Origin: an uncultured bacterium
Lineage (GTDB): Bacteria; Verrucomicrobiota; Kiritimatiellia; UBA8416; CALETX01
Assembly (NCBI GenBank): GCA_937920455.1
Contig: CALETX010000220.1
Location: forward strand, 1 to 8,880
DNA: 8,880 nt
Direction: 5' to 3'
Part shown: positions 1 through 6,157 of the stretch, one piece after another
How positions within the stretch are numbered: the stretch's first letter is position 1
How the letters are laid out: the number at the start of each line of letters is the position of its first letter
The notes under the pieces: generated by a model
The model's database searches: none
The model's input: only the letters and a program-made list of their open reading frames with translations
Told to the model about the DNA's origin: nothing
Position numbers and translations under genes: made by a program

Positions 1-2651
1 AGCCTGACAAACCGGAATATATTACCGTCCTCCCCGTCAATGAATATCGCCCTCCGCCTGGCCCCGGCAAGCGCGCCGCAACGAGTCATCGCCGCCACAT
101 GCACAGTCGTCGAATCGGATGTTCCTGCTAGAAGGTCTGTGAACGTAACAATCCATGATCCGGCAGGCTCGTTTGCCGCAATAGGCAAAGCAATGTTCAA
201 CACGCCGGCCTCTGTCGCCCTCCAGAGTTTGTAGCGAAGAGTGCCAAGGCTGTCCCTCACTTCAACACGGATGGGCGCTGCGCCGGAAAGGAGTTTTCCC
301 TGATTATCAAGAAGAACAGATGAAAGCTTCATGAGGCGTGGGGATTCCGCGCTGGTGAGGTCTGTTTCTACCATGCCTGCTCCACCTGCCACTCGCCCGA
401 CAGGTCGAGCAGTCCGTGCGAAGACCCTCATTGCGCCAGGTCCAAATCTGAGAGACGCCTCGAGATTCTTACCGCGCCTTGCAAAATCCACAGCCTGCCC
501 GCCATGGACCGCGTCATAAACAGGACGCCCGTCGTCCGGAATTCGAATTGTAACCGTGACAGCCTTCATTCCATAAGCTGGATCGCCATTCTCATCGTGA
601 GCTGCATTTACCGCAAACAAGTATTCGATATCGCCCCAGGAATGCCGCGTTGCGGAAATACCCTCATTGTCGCAGCCGAAGGCGGGAGCAATGCCAGCTT
701 TGTCCAGACGAGCTCGCAATGCCGCCCCGAGGGGCCTTGCTGCCGCAAGATACGCGCGCAAAGCGGTGTGCGTACGCATCTCCTCGCCAAGTCTTTTCTT
801 CTGCTCCTCCAGCGGCCTGATCGCCGCGTCGGCTTCGGCCAGAGCTTTGTTGAGTCTCTCCTTTTCCTCATCCGCGATATCAGTCTTTTTCAAGCTCTCC
901 TGCACCTGACTTTTTGCCTCAAGAGATGATTTCAGCTTCTTGTCCAACTCAGCAATCTCGGCATCCAACCTCTCGACATACTTTTTATCCTGCTCCGTAA
1001 AATCAGCCGCCACGCCAAGGTCCATGGCGGATGAAATATTGACGCGGCTATCGGACGTCTTGAGCACAACTCCTCCGCGTTTGACGAAATCCTCCAGGCC
1101 CGCGATGACATCCTCGTCCAAATGATCTATTCCGGCCAGAATCACTGCCTTGTGATTTGCGGCAAGGGTTCCATCAACAACGTCCTCGTCCACAATCGCG
1201 GTAATCGGATGTTGAATCAGCTTGCAAGCAACATAGACGAATGCCAAGGCGCGTCCGTGCTTATCACTCCCGGCATAGTTCATCTTCATGTCCAGCGTCT
1301 GAGCGCGAATCAGATGCGAGAGCGAATAAAGCACAGCAACCGGCGCCCGCGGGTACGGCATGGCCGTAAAGACCGGCCCCAAATGCGCCATAATTTTGTT
1401 GCACTCCACAATACCGTCGAAACCAGGAAGATTCCCGGCCACCATCGGACACATCGGCGGGGGTACAGCAAGCCCGTCTATGCCCACCTGGAAGCAAAGA
1501 TTGTGTTCAAGGCGCAACTGATCCGATGTTGTATTCTCGTACCAGCATGGCAGATACCAGCATGGCTTGGACAAGTCTCGCGCAAGCGCCATCTCAAGGA
1601 AAAATGACGGGTTGAAGAGATTCAGCCAGAAATCCTGATAGCCGCCGTGACCACATGTGACCGGCAGCGACCGAACCACATTGAAATAATAACCGTCGGC
1701 GAAAGCCGTCCACCCATACTGACTCTGCGTTAGCGAGAGAAAATCACGACGCGTCCATTCAACTCCAAACCTGGCATCCTTCCATGCCGCGTCCATGAAA
1801 CCAAGCTTCCATCTCGCCCATTCGGCCCATTTGCGCACGTGCTCAGAGTTTGACGGGTCAACCCGATTGTATCGCAATGGTTCCACTCCAAACGCTCCCT
1901 TGTAGGCAGCGACCTGCGCAGGAATCATGTGAGGGACCGCTTGTCTGGTTTCGGGATCTTCCCACCATGTAAGTCCGGGTTCGTCGTAGAAATGCACTCC
2001 AACAGCCGTTGGATTTATCCTTTCCTGAAACGCTCTGTTGACTGCACGCCTTGTGCCGCCCCTCATTATCACGTTTGGATCCGACCAGTCGCACTCCATC
2101 CTCAGATCCATCTGATGCCCGCCACCCATTACACAACTCGACATGGAATCCACGCCGCCGCGTATCAAATGCTCTATCTGATCCCTCGGAAAGGTCTGCA
2201 TCACGAGATTGAGGCCGATGTTATCTTCTCCGGCGGGCCACCACTGCTCGTTCTTGGCGCGCGAGCCCCACCCTATCAGCCTGTATGACGACCTGCGAAC
2301 ATGCGAGAAAACCTCGACGGTTTCAGCAACATTCGTGCCGTCAACGTTAACCTCGATCTTGTAACGGCCGGGCCTGAGCAGACGCGCGTTTATGCGAAGA
2401 TGTTCGGTTGAAACTCCCGATGCGCCATGGCGAGCAGGAAATGCGTATTCCATTGCGCTGCCGTCCCCGCCACTGATCCTGAGCACAAGCTCGCCGGCCT
2501 CAGATCCCCCTTCCGCCCCGTGCTGCACGCAGATATCAATGTGCTCGTTATCCTGATAAACTTTCCTTTCCAGAGGGAAAGACAGCCTGACCTCGCCAAA
2601 ACCTTCTTCAACGGCAAACAACAACAGAACGCTAGCGAACAGACTTCTCAT
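1..2651 (-). CDS. Large exported multidomain glycoside-hydrolase-like protein (partial, C-terminus beyond window)
   Basis: An uninterrupted reading frame of 883 codons runs from ATG at 2651 off the left edge, so the C-terminus is missing. The start follows AAAGGGGG (2658-2665) with a 6-base gap. Residues 1-19 look like a weak signal peptide (hydrophobic LFASVLLLFAV), suggesting export. Residues about 20-120 look like an Ig-like beta domain. About 125-430 resemble a glycosidase TIM barrel, with FYDEP (E224) and CWYENTT (E372) as possible acidic active-site residues; that assignment is inference. About 435-545 resemble the amidotransferase-like trimerisation domain of GH42-type beta-galactosidases (LDEDVIAGLEDFVKRGG, G526). 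Residues 553-624 are a highly charged predicted coiled coil. The rest, from about 625, looks beta-rich. The pattern resembles uncharacterised planctomycete/Lentisphaerae proteins as I remember them; I assign no substrate. It is divergent from proA. Confidence 0.8.
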   Translation of the reverse strand, partial: MRSLFASVLLLFAVEEGFGEVRLSFPLERKVYQDNEHIDICVQHGAEGGSEAGELVLRISGGDGSAMEYAFPARHGASGVSTEHLRINARLLRPGRYKIEVNVDGTNVAETVEVFSHVRRSSYRLIGWGSRAKNEQWWPAGEDNIGLNLVMQTFPRDQIEHLIRGGVDSMSSCVMGGGHQMDLRMECDWSDPNVIMRGGTRRAVNRAFQERINPTAVGVHFYDEPGLTWWEDPETRQAVPHMIPAQVAAYKGAFGVEPLRYNRVDPSNSEHVRKWAEWARWKLGFMDAAWKDARFGVEWTRRDFLSLTQSQYGWTAFADGYYFNVVRSLPVTCGHGGYQDFWLNLFNPSFFLEMALARDLSKPCWYLPCWYENTTSDQLRLEHNLCFQVGIDGLAVPPPMCPMVAGNLPGFDGIVECNKIMAHLGPVFTAMPYPRAPVAVLYSLSHLIRAQTLDMKMNYAGSDKHGRALAFVYVACKLIQHPITAIVDEDVVDGTLAANHKAVILAGIDHLDEDVIAGLEDFVKRGGVVLKTSDSRVNISSAMDLGVAADFTEQDKKYVERLDAEIAELDKKLKSSLEAKSQVQESLKKTDIADEEKERLNKALAEADAAIRPLEEQKKRLGEEMRTHTALRAYLAAARPLGAALRARLDKAGIAPAFGCDNEGISATRHSWGDIEYLFAVNAAHDENGDPAYGMKAVTVTIRIPDDGRPVYDAVHGGQAVDFARRGKNLEASLRFGPGAMRVFARTARPVGRVAGGAGMVETDLTSAESPRLMKLSSVLLDNQGKLLSGAAPIRVEVRDSLGTLRYKLWRATEAGVLNIALPIAANEPAGSWIVTFTDLLAGTSDSTTVHVAAMTRCGALAGARRRAIFIDGEDGNIFRFVR

Positions 2652-2685
2652 CAAGAGCCCCCTTTCCGGATAACGAATATCATCT

Positions 2686-2715
2686 CATATAACACTCCAC
2701 CACCCCGCTGCGCAA
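2686..2715 (-). promoter_or_regulatory. Weak candidate promoter for the exported glycoside-hydrolase-like gene
   Basis: Read on the minus strand, TTGCGC (2710-2715) and TATATG (2686-2691) are 18 bases apart, and the -10 lies about 35 bases before the start codon at 2651. The -35 matches only the TTG part of the consensus. This is the best sigma-70-like pair I found on this side of the divergent region, but it could be chance. Confidence 0.25.
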
Positions 2716-2812
2716 GACAGTACATCTGGCGCACGATTCATTCTTCTGCGCTCCTTGGACCGGTTGCCAATATTGCACATCACATTTTTCGAACAAATAT
2801 TTCCGTCACAGC

Positions 2813-2841
2813 TTGACTCTGTCACCGCATTTGCACATAAG
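2813..2841 (+). promoter_or_regulatory. Promoter of proA (sigma-70-like)
   Basis: TTGACT (2813-2818) and CATAAG (2836-2841) are separated by exactly 17 bases, giving 9 of 12 matches to the sigma-70 consensus. An A/T-rich stretch (about 2781-2804) lies just upstream where an UP element would be. Transcription would begin near 2848, giving a leader of about 45 bases before the ATG at 2894. The TTG of the -35 box is in frame with proA and could be mistaken for a start codon. Confidence 0.6.
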
Positions 2842-2852
2842 AATCGGCAAAT
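2829..2852. promoter_or_regulatory. Inverted repeat over the proA -10 region, possible operator
   Basis: ATTTGC (2829-2834) and GCAAAT (2847-2852) form a perfect 6-base inverted repeat with a 12-base spacer that contains the -10 hexamer and the expected transcription start. A repressor could bind here. Six-base arms can arise by chance, and no regulator gene is in the window. Confidence 0.3.
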
Positions 2853-2893
2853 CGGAGAAACAAAACGTGAACTTGCATCGGGAAATAACCATA

Positions 2894-4123
2894 ATGGGAG
2901 ATAAAGCCGTCGCCGCGGCCAGGGCCCTGGCCCGACTGTCATCCGAGCAGCGACGTATCGGCCTCATTTCAATGGCGGACGAATTGGAGGCGCGCAAACC
3001 TCAAATCGCCTCCTCAAATGCGGCGGACATGGAGGCAGGCAGAAAATGCGGTCTTTCTCCTGCCATGCTGGACCGCTTGCTCCTGAATGATCAGCGGATC
3101 AACGCCATGATTGCCGGCCTGCGAATGGTGGCGGATCTTCCCGACCCTGTCGGAAGTGACATCAAACGATGGACCCGACCAAATGGCCTGCTCATTATAA
3201 AACGGCGGGTTCCCATCGGAGTCATAGCCATCATCTACGAATCGCGGCCGAATGTCACGGCTGATGCCGCAGCCCTATGCCTTCGAACGGCCAACGCCGT
3301 CATACTGCGCGGTGGCAAGGAAGCCCTTCGCTCCAACATTGCGATCGCAGAAGCGATGAGCGTCGGCGGAGCCAGGGCTGGTCTGCCCACCGACGCCATT
3401 CAGATTGTCAGAAACACCGACCATGAAGCCGTTAAGGCGCTTGTGCAACTCGAAGGAAAGGTTGATCTGGTGATACCTCGTGGCGGAGAGGCGCTGATAA
3501 GATCGGTCGCCGAACATGCCCGCGTGCCTGTGATAAAGCATTATAAGGGCGTCTGCCATGTGTATGTGGACGAGTCGGCCGATCTGCATATGGCCATGAA
3601 AATCTGTGAGAACGCCAAATGTCAACGCCCCGGTGTCTGCAATGCCATGGAAACACTTCTCGTTCACGAGAAAATTGCTGAGACATTCCTGCCTCCTATG
3701 TGCCGCCGATACATGGAGCTGGGGGTTGAACTTCGCGGTTGCCCAGAAGCCCGAAGAATAGTCCCCGAAATGAAAGAAGCTGTCGAAGATGACTGGTATG
3801 CGGAATATCTTGCCCTTATTCTCGCCATTCGAGTCGTGCCAACAATCAGCGATGCTGTCGAGCATATCCAAAAGTATGGTTCCAGACATTCAGACGCTAT
3901 TGTGGCTTCCTCAAGCAAAGCGCAGGAGTTCTTTGTGTCGGAAGTTGATTCCGCGGCAGTCTATGTCAACGCTTCGACGCGTTTTACCGATGGCGGCGAG
4001 TTCGGAATGGGCGCGGAAATCGGAATAAGCACAGACAAGATTCACGCACGCGGACCCATGGCTGTCGAAGAACTCACCAGCTACAAATATGTCGTCATCG
4101 GCAACGGGCAGGTCCGCTCGTAA
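2894..4123 (+). CDS. proA: Glutamate-5-semialdehyde dehydrogenase (gamma-glutamyl phosphate reductase)
   Basis: ProA is the cytoplasmic enzyme of the second step of proline synthesis: NADPH-dependent reduction of gamma-glutamyl phosphate to glutamate-5-semialdehyde. The 409 residues match the family end to end (E. coli ProA has 417). Visible family motifs include IYESRPNVTADAAALCL, VILRGGKEA (136-144), VIPRGGEALI (from 193), the catalytic cysteine in AKCQRPGVCNAMETLLV (C249), and RFTDGGEFGMGAEIGIST (from R363). ATG at 2894 is chosen because the protein then begins as ProA usually does; GGGA (2880-2883) is a modest ribosome binding site. The frame extends back to a TTG at 2813, but that TTG is part of the -35 box. 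No proB or proC is in the window, and proA is the only plus-strand gene. Confidence 0.97.
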   Translation: MGDKAVAAARALARLSSEQRRIGLISMADELEARKPQIASSNAADMEAGRKCGLSPAMLDRLLLNDQRINAMIAGLRMVADLPDPVGSDIKRWTRPNGLLIIKRRVPIGVIAIIYESRPNVTADAAALCLRTANAVILRGGKEALRSNIAIAEAMSVGGARAGLPTDAIQIVRNTDHEAVKALVQLEGKVDLVIPRGGEALIRSVAEHARVPVIKHYKGVCHVYVDESADLHMAMKICENAKCQRPGVCNAMETLLVHEKIAETFLPPMCRRYMELGVELRGCPEARRIVPEMKEAVEDDWYAEYLALILAIRVVPTISDAVEHIQKYGSRHSDAIVASSSKAQEFFVSEVDSAAVYVNASTRFTDGGEFGMGAEIGISTDKIHARGPMAVEELTSYKYVVIGNGQVRS

Positions 4124-4163
4124 GCAAGGAGGTACCATCACATTGCCCTTCGCACACGCCTCG

Positions 4164-4180
4164 CGCCGCATAACGCGGCG
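4164..4180. terminator. GC-rich hairpin in the convergent gap after proA, weak terminator candidate
   Basis: CGCCGC (4164-4169) and GCGGCG (4175-4180) form a perfect 6-base stem with loop ATAAC, in the 86-base gap between the convergent stop codons of proA and the exported protein gene. No T-run follows on either strand, so it is not a classical intrinsic terminator; position is its main support. Confidence 0.3.
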
Positions 4181-4209
4181 GGACAACACTCCATCGGGTA
4201 AAAGTCGGA

Positions 4210-4890
4210 TTACTTGTCCGCAGGGGACTTTACTGCAGGCTGCAATGGCTGGGCTTTTTTTTCCATCATTTCCAATGGAGGCATGCTCAAAATGGCGGCC
4301 GGTTCAACGGCTTGCAGCAGGTCGGACGGTTCCCTCACTTTGGGAAGGACTGGCCCCTCGCCCGGTTTCCCGAAACGACCGTAGCGCCGCCTGTCTTCGT
4401 TGAGATCCTTGAGTTGCAGATCGTGCCGCCGCGCAAGAGCCTTCCACTGGCCGGAAGTGAACGGATCCACATCGTTGATACCGTTGGCCAGCGTCATCAC
4501 ATCCAGGCGATCGATCGTCGCAACATCACCAAGGCGGCCGGAGAGTTCAACGAGGGCGGCCACAGCAGCGCGATCCGTTCCGATGATTAGCACACGTCTC
4601 ATTCCCCGCCCCAAAAGCGCTCCGCTTTGATAGTCATCAGCGCTAATTTTCACCCAATCGCCTGACAACGCCTTCCAGAGAAAGAGAACAGGAGCGCCAC
4701 CCCGCTGCTGGGCTTCGTAACAAACCATCGTCGCGTTCTTCATCCTGGCCACATCAGCGCAGAAACGCACAACGGCAGGTCTGGCCGGTACCACCAGCAG
4801 AAGGCTCCGACTGTCGTCAGCGCAGGCAATCATGCCAGCGCACACAGCAAGCATCATAGCCGCCACATTTATTCTCGAGAAATGCCTCAT
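4210..4890 (-). CDS. Small exported protein of unknown function
   Basis: I do not recognise this 226-residue protein. Residues 1-24 form a signal peptide: a basic start (RHFSR), a hydrophobic core, and an ACA site giving probable cleavage before D25. MIAC at 20-23 is a poor lipobox, so a lipoprotein is possible but less likely. The mature part starts with a hydrophobic strand (LLLVVPARPAVV), and VLIIG (100-104) followed by a helix-like stretch suggests an alpha/beta fold. Residues 149-177 form a basic block (WKALARRH, LKDLNEDRRRYGRFGKPG) that looks like a conserved functional segment. The last 45 residues are proline-rich and probably disordered. ATG at 4890 is chosen over the in-frame ATG at 4902 because GGAGGGGG lies just before it. 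It has its own upstream promoter candidate, so it may be monocistronic. Confidence 0.75.
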   Translation of the reverse strand: MRHFSRINVAAMMLAVCAGMIACADDSRSLLLVVPARPAVVRFCADVARMKNATMVCYEAQQRGGAPVLFLWKALSGDWVKISADDYQSGALLGRGMRRVLIIGTDRAAVAALVELSGRLGDVATIDRLDVMTLANGINDVDPFTSGQWKALARRHDLQLKDLNEDRRRYGRFGKPGEGPVLPKVREPSDLLQAVEPAAILSMPPLEMMEKKAQPLQPAVKSPADK

Positions 4891-4892
4891 TG

Positions 4893-4900
4893 CCCCCTCC
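4893..4900 (-). promoter_or_regulatory. Ribosome binding site deciding the start of the exported protein
   Basis: GGAGGGGG on the minus strand, with its GGAGG core 5 bases before ATG 4890. It overlaps the codons after the alternative ATG at 4902, which has no good site of its own at normal distance. Confidence 0.6.
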
Positions 4901-4941
4901 ATTCCCGGATTCAGAACCGAAAACCCGAGACGTTTCTTACT

Positions 4942-4969
4942 ATTCTCAACACGAGACCTCCTCTGTCAA
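4942..4969 (-). promoter_or_regulatory. Candidate promoter for the small exported protein
   Basis: On the minus strand a perfect TTGACA (4964-4969) is followed after 16 bases by GAGAAT (4942-4947, four of six to TATAAT). The -10 lies about 50 bases before the start codon, in the gap after the URO-D gene. This suggests separate transcription of the exported protein. Confidence 0.55.
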
Positions 4970-4983
4970 TCCTATTCCGCGCA

Positions 4984-5030
4984 CGCGAGCTCAGAGCATC
5001 CCCGCTCTCTCACAACCCGCGATGCTCGCG
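4984..5030 (-). other. Two mutually exclusive stems around the stop codon of the URO-D gene
   Basis: In minus-strand RNA, the segment from 5030 to 5021 can pair in two ways: GAGCATC (5021-5027) with GATGCTC (4994-5000), or CGCGAGC (5024-5030) with GCTCGCG (4984-4990). Both are perfect 7-base stems sharing the same bases, so they compete. The stop codon (5010-5012) sits in the loop of either. There is no downstream T-run. It may stabilise the 3' end or be a factor-dependent terminator region. Confidence 0.35.
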
Positions 5031-6107
5031 ATAAACCTCTAGCGAGTACACATAATCCCCGTAGTCTATGTTCGTGGAAAGCGAATGATCAGAACCATAC
5101 ACAAAGCGCGCGCCGCATCCTTTCATCCGCTGAATAAAAGACGTCACGCCGCGCCGGATAATCGCCCTGTCATGACTCTCTAGAATTCGCTCATCCAGCC
5201 CCCCTACAAACATCAGTCTGTCGCCGTAACGTTCAACAAATTTGAAAATGTCGTTGCCGGCTTTGACCTCCATGGGATTCAAGCCGTCGAAACCAGCCTG
5301 GACGATCAACTGCAGCGCCTCTTCCTGGTAGCCGCATGAGTGGAATATCACCGGCAGACCGCGATCATGAAAGAAATCCACCATTTCCTTGAAATAGGGA
5401 AAAACAAGCTCCTCCAGCACTCTCGGACTGCAAAAGAGGCGACCCTTGTACCCCAGATCCTCATAAATCCAGATGCCATCCGGAAGCCCGGCTTCGTCAA
5501 ACAAGATCGAGTAGCACTGCTTGTATAGATTAACCATCGAGCGGCAAAAGTCGTGAACCCAGTCCGGATCCTCCACCAGCGCCATGTACATGGCGTAGTC
5601 GCCCATGCTGGCGCGCATGTTCTCCCACACAAGCGTGCTGCCGAAGAAAGCCCACTTACCCTGCGAGCGGACCCTGGCGAGGCTGGCACGCGCAGCCGCG
5701 GTATCGCCCACACGCTGACGATCAAACGGGCTCAAAAGTGGCTTGTATTCACGTTCCCATATATCCCTGCTGGTCATATGAAAATCAATGTGCTCCGGCG
5801 TGCCCGACTTGTTCTTCCAGTATTTCAGAACAGCTCCGCTGCCGTTGCGCGTGATCTTCCACTCATCGGTTTCCTCGATCGTCTCGCTGAAGCCGCGCCT
5901 GGGATGCCAGTCAAACCATCCTCCACAACCAACCATCTCGTAACCGAAATGTTCCGCTGCATCCACGGGATTGCCCTTTTCATCAGCCGGCATCCCCTGA
6001 CCAACCCATTTTCGCAGCGTATCACTCCACGGCGAGTCAAAGCCAGGCACATGATCCGCCGCCCGGCTGTGGATCAGATTATTTATAGCCTCCCTTCCGG
6101 TTTGCAT
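5010..6107 (-). CDS. URO-D-family protein (methyltransferase-like, not HemE)
   Basis: A complete 365-residue member of the uroporphyrinogen decarboxylase superfamily, which includes HemE and corrinoid methyltransferases such as MtaA and CmuA. It starts as family members often do (MQTGREAINNLIHSRAADHV). It lacks the HemE arginine-rich substrate motif near the N-terminus, so haem synthesis is unlikely. FHSCG supplies an H-x-C pair (H256, C258) like the zinc site of MtaA/CmuA. Then come GFDGLNPMEVKAGNDI, FVGGLDERILES and FVYGSDHSLSTNIDYGDY (D340, H341); I see no cysteine matching the third zinc ligand. ATG 6107 is chosen because AGGGAGA precedes it well. A GTG at 6161 would overlap the upstream stop by four bases and add 18 unfamiliar residues. 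It lies 50 bases after the propeller gene and is probably in its operon. Substrate unknown. Confidence 0.88.
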   Translation of the reverse strand: MQTGREAINNLIHSRAADHVPGFDSPWSDTLRKWVGQGMPADEKGNPVDAAEHFGYEMVGCGGWFDWHPRRGFSETIEETDEWKITRNGSGAVLKYWKNKSGTPEHIDFHMTSRDIWEREYKPLLSPFDRQRVGDTAAARASLARVRSQGKWAFFGSTLVWENMRASMGDYAMYMALVEDPDWVHDFCRSMVNLYKQCYSILFDEAGLPDGIWIYEDLGYKGRLFCSPRVLEELVFPYFKEMVDFFHDRGLPVIFHSCGYQEEALQLIVQAGFDGLNPMEVKAGNDIFKFVERYGDRLMFVGGLDERILESHDRAIIRRGVTSFIQRMKGCGARFVYGSDHSLSTNIDYGDYVYSLEVYREHRGL

Positions 6108-6113
6108 GTCACG

Positions 6114-6120
6114 TCTCCCT
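6114..6120 (-). promoter_or_regulatory. Ribosome binding site deciding the start of the URO-D gene
   Basis: AGGGAGA on the minus strand lies 6 bases before ATG 6107. This argues for internal initiation there rather than at GTG 6161, whose nearest purine tract (GGAA) is weaker. Confidence 0.6.
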
Positions 6121-6157
6121 TCTGCGGCATCACCATATTGCTTACTCCGCGCAACAT

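Noticed and set aside
1540..1565. Eleven-base direct repeat (TACCAGCATGG twice, period 15)
   Set aside because: It encodes PCWYLPCWY within the barrel of the large exported protein. Family members as I recall them carry a WYLPxWY pattern there, so it is explained by protein sequence rather than a DNA-level repeat.
2813..2893. TTG at 2813 as the proA start, adding 27 residues
   Set aside because: The TTG belongs to a strong -35 hexamer, the added residues do not resemble a ProA N-terminus, and ATG 2894 gives the usual family length.
3275..3889. 204-codon open frame antisense to proA
   Set aside because: It overlaps a fully conserved proA and its product resembles no protein family; it is a codon-composition shadow.
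4255..4262. T8 run on the plus strand as the proA terminator
   Set aside because: It lies inside the convergent coding sequence as lysine codons, more than 130 bases after proA, with no good stem directly before it.
5010..6107. Annotation of the complete URO-D protein as HemE
   Set aside because: The N-terminal HemE substrate-binding signature is missing and the H-x-C pair is of the methyltransferase-like type.
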